This document shows, piece after piece, positions 6,899 through 15,000 of a DNA stretch of 20,071 bases. The DNA is from an uncultured Oscillospiraceae bacterium (GTDB taxonomy: Bacteria > Bacillota > Clostridia > Oscillospirales > Oscillospiraceae): contig CAKTBC010000027.1 of NCBI GenBank assembly GCA_934533005.1, positions 1-20,071 of the forward strand, given 5' to 3'. Made by a program: the position numbers and the translations under genes. Numbering within the stretch: position 1 is the stretch's first letter; each line of letters begins with the position of its first letter. The notes beneath the pieces are model-generated. The model was not told the DNA's origin and did not search any database. It worked only from the letters and a program-made list of their open reading frames with translations.

Positions 6899-7135
6899 TC
6901 AGGCTTCAGCTTTCTTCAGCAGGCCGCGGACCGTGTCGGTGGGCTGGGCGCCGTTGGCGATCCAGTACTTGGCGCGCTCCATGTCGATCTTGATGGTGGC
7001 GGGCTCGGTCAGGGGATCGTAGGTGCCGATCTCTTCGATGAAGCGGCCGTCGCGGGCGAAGTGGCTGTCGGCCACGACGACGCGGTAGAACGGAGCTTTC
7101 TTGGCGCCGGCGCGGCGCAGACGGATTTTGACCAT
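6899..7135 (-). CDS. rpsP: 30S ribosomal protein S16
   Basis: S16 is a small-subunit protein needed for folding of the 16S 5' domain. The 78-residue sequence begins MVKIRLRRAGAKKAPFYRVV, the near-universal start of the family, followed by DGRFIEEIGTYDPL (29-42) and the WIANGAQPTDTV segment (57-68). GGAGG stands 9 bases before the ATG. The 63-base gap from ffh is unusually AT-rich for this window and might hold a weak internal promoter, but I see no convincing -35 box. Confidence 0.98.
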   Translation of the reverse strand: MVKIRLRRAGAKKAPFYRVVVADSHFARDGRFIEEIGTYDPLTEPATIKIDMERAKYWIANGAQPTDTVRGLLKKAEA

Positions 7136-7198
7136 GATGTGTTTCCTCCAAAGATAAATAATTTTTTATATTTTCATTGCTGTGCAACAAAAAGCGAA

Positions 7199-8542
7199 TT
7201 AGAAGCCAAACGGCATTTTGGCGCCGCCGCGCTGGAAGCGCTTCATTTTCTTGCCGGAGAACTGGCGCGCCATCGTCTGCATCATTTCAAACTGCTTGAG
7301 CAGACGGTTGATGTCCACAACACCGACGCCCGCGCCCGCGGCGATGCGCCGCTTGCGGCTGGAGTTCAGGATCGAGGGGTTCTCGCGCTCGGCGGTGGTC
7401 ATCGAGAGAATGATCGCCTCGGTGTGCGCCATGGCCTTCTCGTCGATCTTCGCGCCGGCGAGCGCCTTGGCGTCCAGCCCCGGCACCATCCCGGCGAGCT
7501 CCTGCAGCGAGCCCATGTTCTTCATGGAGTTGAGCTGGTCGAGATAGTCGGTCAGCGTGAAGCGGTTCTTTTTGAGCTTTTCGGCAAGCTCCTGCGCTTT
7601 CTTCTCGTCGACGACGGCCTCCGCCTTTTCGATGAGCGTGAGTACGTCGCCCATGCCGAGAATGCGGCTCGCCATGCGGTCGGGGTGGAATACCTCGATA
7701 GCGTCGAGCTTTTCGCCGATACCGGCAAACTTGATAGGCTTGCCCGTCACGGCCTTGACGGAGAGCGCCGCGCCGCCGCGGGCGTCGCCGTCGAGCTTGG
7801 TGAGCATCACGCCGGTGATGCCGAGCGCCTCGTCAAAGGCGGCGGCGGCGTTTACCGCGTCCTGGCCGGTCATCGCGTCCACAACGAGCAAAATCTCCGC
7901 CGGTTCGGTCTCGGCCTTGATGCGGCGAAGCTCGTCCATGAGCGCTTCGTCGATATGGAGCCGGCCTGCGGTATCGAGAAATACGAGATCGTTTCCGTGG
8001 CGGCGGGCATGGTCGATCGCGTGCTTCGCGATCTCCACGGGGTCGCCCTGGCCTTCCTCATATACGGGAAGATCGAGCTTCTTGCCGACGGTCTTGAGCT
8101 GATCGATCGCGGCGGGACGGTATACGTCGCACGCGACGAGCAGGGGACGCTTGTTCTGGCTCTTGCGCATGAGCGCGGCGAGCTTTGCGCCGTTCGTGGT
8201 CTTACCGGCGCCCTGCAGGCCGACGAGCATCACAACGCTCGGAGACTTGGAGCCGATGTTGAGCTTCTGGCTCTGCCCGCCCATGAGCGCGCACAGCTCC
8301 TCGTTGACGATCTTGATGACCATCTGTGCGGGGGAGAGGCTCTCGAGCACGTCCGTGCCGACGGCGCGCTCGCTGACGGATTTGACAAAGTCCTTGACGA
8401 CCTTGTAGCTCACGTCGGCCTCGAGCAGCGCGAGACGCACCTCGCGCATCGCTTCCTTTACGTCCGCCTCCGAGAGACGGCCCTTGCCGCGAAGCTTCTT
8501 GAATACGTTATTGAGTTTGTCGGAAAGGTTTTCAAATGCCAT
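7199..8542 (-). CDS. ffh: Signal recognition particle protein Ffh (SRP54)
   Basis: Ffh is the GTPase of the signal recognition particle. It binds signal peptides and SRP RNA and docks with FtsY to deliver nascent membrane proteins. Its 447 residues show the N domain (1-95), the G1 loop GLQGAGKTT (108-116), and DTAGRLH (190-196). They also show TKLDGDARGG (248-257) and the G-M linker GIGEKLDAIEVF. The methionine-rich M domain starts near 300 and includes SSRKRRIAAGAG, the RNA-binding signature. The C-terminus ends in a basic Gly/Lys/Met-rich tail. AGGAG precedes the ATG by 8 bases, inside the end of ylxM, and the two genes overlap by 11 bases, as expected for co-translation with its partner. 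Confidence 0.98.
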   Translation of the reverse strand: MAFENLSDKLNNVFKKLRGKGRLSEADVKEAMREVRLALLEADVSYKVVKDFVKSVSERAVGTDVLESLSPAQMVIKIVNEELCALMGGQSQKLNIGSKSPSVVMLVGLQGAGKTTNGAKLAALMRKSQNKRPLLVACDVYRPAAIDQLKTVGKKLDLPVYEEGQGDPVEIAKHAIDHARRHGNDLVFLDTAGRLHIDEALMDELRRIKAETEPAEILLVVDAMTGQDAVNAAAAFDEALGITGVMLTKLDGDARGGAALSVKAVTGKPIKFAGIGEKLDAIEVFHPDRMASRILGMGDVLTLIEKAEAVVDEKKAQELAEKLKKNRFTLTDYLDQLNSMKNMGSLQELAGMVPGLDAKALAGAKIDEKAMAHTEAIILSMTTAERENPSILNSSRKRRIAAGAGVGVVDINRLLKQFEMMQTMARQFSGKKMKRFQRGGAKMPFGF

Positions 8543-8885
8543 GTCCCAGCTCCTGTAATGTGGCGGCGATCTCGCGCGTTAAGATGAGCGCGTCGCCTTC
8601 GGTCATGGTTTCGAGCCGCGCGAGCTTTTCCTGCGCCGCGGCGAGAATGTCCCGTTCGGCGGCGAAGCGCGCGACCAGCCCGGTCTTCTCTTCAAACCGG
8701 CGCATCGTCTCCTCGGCGCGGCGGATGATATCCCACACGCTCTGCCGGGAAACGCCCTCGCTCTGCGCGATCTCGGCAAGAGAGAGGTCTTCATTGTAAT
8801 GCAGGTCAAAATACTCGCGCTGCTTTTCGGTGAGCAGCTCGCCGTAAGAGTCAAAGAGCATCGTGCGAAAGAGCGCTTCTTCCAT
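8532..8885 (-). CDS. ylxM: YlxM/p13-like helix-turn-helix protein, SRP-associated
   Basis: This 117-residue member of the UPF0122 family is encoded directly before ffh. Homologues affect SRP function in streptococci. An HTH resembling sigma-factor region 4 lies at about 33-58 (LSLAEIAQSEGVSRQSVWDI), preceded by LLTEKQREYFDLHYNED. A charged helical tail follows. It starts at ATG 8885 with GGAGG 8 bases upstream and overlaps ffh by 11 bases. It is the first gene of the operon driven by the consensus promoter at 8931-8959. Confidence 0.93.
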   Translation of the reverse strand: MEEALFRTMLFDSYGELLTEKQREYFDLHYNEDLSLAEIAQSEGVSRQSVWDIIRRAEETMRRFEEKTGLVARFAAERDILAAAQEKLARLETMTEGDALILTREIAATLQELGHGI

Positions 8886-8900
8886 ACTCTCTGCCTCCCT

Positions 8901-8978
8901 CTGTCAAGGATTTTTCCCTGTCACCGGCACATTATACCTGCGCCGGTCAAGCCTGTCAAGGCTTTTTCGCTGACAGGG
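8901..8978. repeat. Nested direct and inverted repeats around the ylxM promoter
   Basis: A 15-base direct repeat, CTGTCAAGG-N-TTTTT, occurs at 8901-8915 and 8953-8967 with one mismatch. An 8-base inverted repeat, CCCTGTCA (8916-8923) and TGACAGGG (8971-8978), encloses the promoter, and ACCGGC/GCCGGT lies inside it. The second direct-repeat copy overlaps the -35 box. The symmetry suggests an operator or a duplicated promoter; this is inference. Confidence 0.7.
8931..8959 (-). promoter_or_regulatory. Perfect SigA-type promoter for the ylxM-ffh-rpsP operon
   Basis: On the minus strand TTGACA (8959-8954) and TATAAT (8936-8931) are both exact consensus hexamers with an exact 17-base spacer. Transcription should begin near 8924, leaving a leader of about 40 bases. 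A 6-bp inverted repeat ACCGGC/GCCGGT (8923-8928, 8942-8947) brackets the -10 box, and longer repeats surround the whole promoter. Confidence 0.9.
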
Positions 8979-8997
8979 AAGAAAAAACGCATATCGC
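8970..8997 (+). promoter_or_regulatory. Tentative plus-strand promoter for the glucan synthase gene
   Basis: CTGACA (8970-8975, 5 of 6 to consensus) and TATCGC (8992-8997, 3 of 6) are spaced by 16 bases. This is the best plus-strand pair I find before the synthase gene, and it is weak. Confidence 0.25.
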
Positions 8998-9024
8998 GCA
9001 GCGCTCCGGGGAAAAATGTTCCGT

Positions 9025-9052
9025 AAATGTCAAGCGTTAAATGTCAAACGTT
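9025..9052 (+). repeat. Tandem 14-bp repeat immediately before the glucan synthase ribosome binding site
   Basis: AAATGTCAAGCGTT (9025-9038) and AAATGTCAAACGTT (9039-9052) are adjacent copies with one mismatch. They end one base before the GGAGG at 9053-9057. Placement between likely promoter and start codon fits a regulator site or a translational control element. Confidence 0.75.
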
Positions 9053-9065
9053 GGAGGCGGAAACT

Positions 9066-12000
9066 ATGGAAACGGTCACGATAGCGCTCAATGAGTTGGC
9101 GCATTATGCCGAGAGCACGGCGCGGACGATGCCCGTGACGGGCGTGGTGCCGCGCACCGTGGCGGAGGATCAGATCCGGTACGCGCTCCGGGCGCTTCGC
9201 GCCGCGCGGCGGCGGATGGAATCGGCTGCGGACGCGCCGGATGGCGGCGCGCGGTGGCTTCTTGATAATCTCTGGCTGTGCGAGCGGGAGGGAGCCTCTG
9301 CGTTTGCTGCGTTCCATGCCGCCGGGCGGCTTCGCACAACGTGCGAGGGGGCGCTCGTTCCGGCGCTTTGCCGGGTGCTGCTCGCCTCCGGCGGCGGGCG
9401 CGTGGACGAGGAGCGCATCGCCGTGTTTCTTGAGGGGTTCCAGCGGAAAACGCCGCTCACCGGGCGCGAGCTGGGGCTGCTCGGCGCGTCGCTGCGTGCG
9501 GCGGTGCTCGCCCGGCTCGCGCAGCTCTACCGCGGCGATACGCCGTCCGGCAGCGCGGCCGCCCTGCATTTTACGACGCTGCGGCACATCGCCTCGCTCG
9601 ATCTGGACGCAGTGCTGGAGGAGGCGGACGCCGTGGAGCACATCCTCCGGCGTGACCCGGCAGGGGTGTATTCTCTCATGGACGAGCGCAGCCGCCGGGA
9701 CTATCGCGCGCGCGTCGAAACGCTCTCGCGCCGGAAAAATCGGAGCGAAGCGCGCGTTGCGGAGGAGGCACTGCGTCTCTCTATGCGCGCCGAGGGCGTC
9801 CGGCGGCGGCACATCGGGTACTGGCTCTATGAAAACCCTCTCGGCACAGGTGTGCCGCGAAAAACGGGCGCGGCGTACATTCTCACAAACGTCCTTTTCA
9901 CGCTGGCGCTCTCCGCCGCGCTCGCGCTCTGGACGCGAAGCGTCCTTGCCGCGGCGCTCTCGCTCCTGCCGGTTTCGGAGATCGTGAAGAGCGTTCTTGA
10001 CCGCGCGCTGCTCCGCGCCGTGCCGCCGCGTCATGTGCCGCGGCTCGCGCTGCGGGACGGCGTCCCGCCCGAGGGAAAGACGGTCTGCGTGCTCTCCATA
10101 TTGCTCACGGGGGAGAAGGCGGCAGATATCGCTCTTCGGCGGCTCGAGGAGTTTCGCGCCGCTTCCCGTGAGTGCGGGGAAAACCTTCTCTTCGGCCTTT
10201 TGTGCGATCTGCCGGAGAGCGGCGAAACACTCTCGCACGCCGACCGCGCGCTGCTCGATGCCACCGCCGCCAAGACCGAGGCGCTCAACGCGCGATGCGG
10301 CGGTGGCTTTTTCCTCTTCACCCGCGACCGGCTTTTCAGCCGCGACAGCGGCAAATTTGCCCCCTGGGAACGGAAACGCGGCGCAACGCTTGAGCTGTGC
10401 CGCCTGCTTGCCGGGGAGGAGACTGGCCTTCGCGTCCGCGCCGGAGACGCATTCATGCTGCGCGGCACGCGTTATATCCTTACGCTCGACGCCGACACGC
10501 GGCTCGAGCCGGAGAGCGCCCGCGCGCTGATCGGCGCGGCGCTCCACCCGCTCAACCGCCCGGCGGTCGATCCGAAAAAGGGCATCGTTTTTCGCGGCCA
10601 CGGCGTGCTGCACCCGCGGATCGCGGTATCTCTGGAAAGCGCGTACCGGAACGATTTTGCGCGCCTTTTTGCTCCCGTGGGCGGCGGCGACCCCTACGGC
10701 TCGGACACCGGGGAGGTGTATATGGACGCCTTCCAGAGCGGCGGCTTTGCCGGAAAGGGGCTCATCCACGTGAGGGCATATCTCGCATGTCTTGGAGATC
10801 GTATCCCGGAAGGGCGCGTGCTGAGCCACGACGCGCTCGAGGGGGCGTTCCTCCGCGGCGGGTATGTGAGCGATGTGGAGCTGACCGACGGCTTCCCCTC
10901 CGGCGCGGTGAGCTATTTTGCCCGCGCGCACCGCTGGAGGCGCGGCGATGTGCAGAATCTGCCGTGGCTTTTCCGGCGCGGGAGGGCGCTGCCGCCCATC
11001 GAGCGCTGGCGGCTTTTTGATTCCTTCCGCCGTGCGCTGCTGCCGGTGGGGCTTTTCGTCTCGCTCGGCGCATGGTTTCTCGCTCCGAGCGCCGCAACAC
11101 GAACCGCGGCGCTCTGCGCTCTGCTCGTTCTGCTTTTGCCGGTGCTCCGGTACTGTCTCGGCGTCCTCTTTCGCGACGGGCGCGAAGTGCGCTATAAAAG
11201 CGCGGCGCTGCACGGCCTTGGCGGCGAGCTAATGCGCGCCTTCACACAGATGCTCTTTCTCGCGGCGGAGGTGTGGACGAGCGTTTCGGCGATCGTTCTC
11301 GCGCTTTGGCGGATGGGAGTTTCGCACCGGCGGCTGCTCCAATGGCAGACCGCCGAGCAGAGTGAGCAGCGCAGCGCCAGCCTCGCCGGTACGTTCGCCG
11401 CGCTGTGGCCGGTCGTATACTTTTCCGGGCTGCTGCTCGCCTTTTCGCAGACGTTCGCCGGGCGCTCCGCGGCGATCTGCTGGATCTTCACGCCGCTTTT
11501 TGCCCACCGGCTTGGACGGGAGAAAAAGAAAAAGCTGCTCGACAGCGGAGAGCGGGAGTTCCTGCTGCGCCGCGCCGCGGAGATCTGGCGGTATTTTCGC
11601 GAAAACTGCACGGCGGAGTCGCACTATCTCCCGCCGGACAACGTGCAGCTCTCGCCTCCGGCCTCGGGCGCCGACCGGACGAGCCCGACGAACATCGCCA
11701 TGGCGCTCGCGGGCGCTCTCGCAGCACTCGAGCTCGGCATTGCATCCGAAGAGGAAGCACTCACGCTATGCGGAAACATTCTCGATACAGTCGAGCGCCT
11801 CGGCAAATGGAAGGGCCATCTATATAATTGGTACGATACCAAAACGCTCGCGCCGCTTGACCCGGCGTATGTTTCGACCGTGGACAGCGGCAATCTGGCC
11901 GCGGTGCTCGTCGCCTGCGCCGCGGGATTTACCGCGCACGGCGCGCCCACGCTCGCAAAGCGGGCACGATCGATCGCCGCGGCGATGGATTTTCGCGCGC

Positions 12001-15000
12001 TCTATGATGAGAAGCGGCGGCTTTTCCGCATCGGGCTCCTGCCCGGCGAGAGCGCTCCGGCACAGAGCTGGTACGATCTTCTGGAGAGCGAGGAGCGCCT
12101 GACGGCGTATTTCACCATCGCCTCCGGACAGATCGAGCACCGCCACTGGCGGCAGCTCAGCCGCGCGCAGGTGGGCTGCCGGGGGCGGCGCGGCATGGTG
12201 AGCTGGTCGGGAAGCCTTTTTGAATATTTAATGCCGGAGCTCTTTCTGCCGCTGTACCGCGGCTCGCATCTCTGGGAGAGCGCCCGCTTTGCCGTATACG
12301 TCCAGCGGCGGCGCACGTTCGGCGCAAAAAAGCTCTGGGGCATATCCGAGAGCGCCTTTTACGCCTTCGACGCCACGGATCATTACCGCTACAAGGCGCA
12401 CGGCTGCGCGCCTCTTGCGCTCTGCCGCAGCGGGAACAGCGAGAGTGTCATCTCGCCCTACAGCAGCTATCTTGCGCTTTGCGCCGCGCCGCACGCAGCG
12501 GTGGAAAATCTCCGGCGCATGGCGGAGGCCGGGCTCTCCGGCCCCTACGGGCTGTGGGAGGCGATCGACTTCACATCCTCGCGCACCGGCGGCGGGCCGG
12601 TGTGCGTCCGGTGCGTGATGGCGCACCATCTTGGCATGAGCCTTTGCGCGATCGCAAACGCGCTGTGCGGCGGCGTGCTGCGCCGGTGGTTTTTGAGCGA
12701 TCCGGCCATGGCGGCGTACACGGGGCTTTTGCAGGAGAAGATCCCCCTCGGCGGGAAGCTTTTGCGCCGCGTTCCGGCAGTCGGAGAGCGGGGAAAGCGC
12801 GCCGGGTATGACGTACCCCGCCCCGGCGAGGGCGCAGATCCTTTCTTTCCGGACGGCGCGGCGCTTTCCAATGGCGCGTACCGTCTACTCGTAACGGCGA
12901 ACGGCGCTTCGCGTGCCGCGTGCGGCACGCTCATCCCGTACCGGAGTGCCCGGACGCCGTGGGAGAATGCGCCCGGCATGGCGCTTTGGGCGGAGAGGGA
13001 CGGCGTCTGCCGCTCGCTTTTGCCGAAGCCCGGGGAGAAGAGCGCGCTGCGCTGGCGCTTCACCGCCGGGGAAGCGACATTTTCGGGACAGAGCGAAGAT
13101 TTTTTCTGGGAGATGCGCTGCACCGTTTCGCGCACGCATCCGGGCGAGCTGCGGCGACTTAGGCTGCGCTCCGAGAGCGCCGCGCCGGACGCTGTGATTA
13201 TCGGCTTCGAGCCGGTATTGCTCGGCGCGCGGGACTATGCCGCGCACCCGGCGTTTGCCCGGTTGGGGCTTTGCACATCGATAGAAAACGGCGTGCTCAT
13301 CGTGTACCGCGCGCCGCGCGGCAGCCAGAGCGCGCAGTATCTCGCGCTCGCCTGCTCAGAGGAAGCGGAGTTTTCCTCCGATTTCCGGCAGTTCCCCGCC
13401 CGCGGGGGCAAAGGGGCGTTCCGGGCGAATACCGGCTGGCAGAATGAGCCGTATATCGCCGCGCGCATTTCCCTGCCGGAGGGAAGCACGAGGGAAATTG
13501 CCGTTGCGCTCTGCGTCGCGGGTGATGCGGATACTGCCGCACGGGGCGCGCAGGATATGCTCCAAGAAACCTCCGGCTTTGCCATGGCGGATGCGGCCGC
13601 CGCAATCTGGGGTATGGAGCCGGGCGAGAGCGCCGCAGCCATGGAATATCTCCGTGCGCTCACCTTCCCGCAGCTCTGCGCCGAGGGACGCGCCCTGCCG
13701 GGCGGAACGCGGGAAGCGCTCTGGCGGCTCGGCGTCTCCGGGGATCTCCCCGTTATGGTGTTCGACGGCGGGGAAAACGGCACGGAGGCCGCGCTCCGGG
13801 AGCTTCGGCGGCACGCGCTGCTCGGCGCATGCGGCGTGGAGTACGATCTCGTGTTCCTCACCGCGCCTGCCGGAGACTACCGGAACGAGCAGCGCGCGGC
13901 GATCGAGACGGCGCTGGAGGCAATGCGCCTTTCCGAAACGCTCTCTCTGCCGGGCGGGGTATACTTTGCCTCTCACAGCGAGCGGGAAGCGCTTCTCGCC
14001 TGTGCCGCTCTTTTCGGCGACGCGGCGGGAACGTCTCTTCCGGCGGCGCGGGCTCGCGCTCTTCGTCTTCCTGCCGCGGCGGCAGAGGAAACCGGCACGT
14101 CGGCGGTATCCTGCTCCGAAGAACAGGAAGTGCAATTCCTGTCACCGCCGCTGCCGCCGCGCGTCTGGACGAACATGCTCTATGGCGGCGGTCTCGGCTG
14201 CGCCGCGGCGGACAACGGCCCGGCGGCGCTCTGGTACGAAAATGCGCGCGAGTGCCCCATCGTCCCGTGGTCGGGCGATGCGCTCGCGGCCAATGGTGCG
14301 GAACGGTTGTGGATCGAAACGGAGCACGGCACAGAAAGCCTCTTTTCCGACGGCGGCGCGTGTGAGATCACGTTCGGCTTCGGCTATGCCCGTTGGGAGA
14401 GAAATGTCGGCGGAAACCGCATCGCGGTCACGGCGTTCATCGTGCCGGACGCGCCGGTGCGCGTGCTGCTGCTCGAGAGCACCGCGCCGTGTGAGGTTTC
14501 CTATTTCGCGCCCGTGCAGCTCGCGCCGGAGCGGGAGGATGCGGCTTCCGCATCCGTCTGGCGCGACGGCGGCGCAATCTGCGCGGAAAACCCGCGCTGT
14601 CCGTATAAGGACGTGCGCGTGACGCTGCGGTGCAGCGCGCCGTGGATATCGGTTGGAACAGAAGCGCACTTCCTGCTCGGCGAGACGACCAATGCTCCTC
14701 GCCGCGGCTTCCCGGCGCTGGCCGGGGTGTTCCGGCTGGAAAAAGCGGCGGTATTGCTGCTTGGCACGGCGGATGTTCCGGCGCTGCTCGATATCGCGCG
14801 GGCGAGGGAAGCGCTCGCAAAGACAAAGGCATGGTGGGCGCAGCGCGTGATGGGCGAGAAGTATTCCGAAGCTATGCCGGAGAGCGTGCGGCATCTCGCG
14901 CCGTGGAGCATCTATGCCGCACTCTGCTGCCGCGTGCTGGGGCGGGGGAGTCTCTACCAGAGCGGCGGCGCGATCGGCTTCCGGGATCAATTGCAGGATT

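Noticed and set aside
7061..8587. 508-codon open frame opposite rpsP and ffh
   Set aside because: Same antisense effect; it runs across two clear genes and their gap, and has no ribosome binding site or family motif.
9027..9065. Upstream ATG at 9027 as start of the glucan synthase
   Set aside because: It falls inside the tandem repeat and has no ribosome binding site; ATG 9066 has GGAGG at 8 bases.
9030..11213. 727-codon minus-strand frame opposite the glucan synthase
   Set aside because: Antisense shadow: low-complexity Arg/Ala/Glu-rich peptide, while the plus strand carries GT84 motifs throughout.
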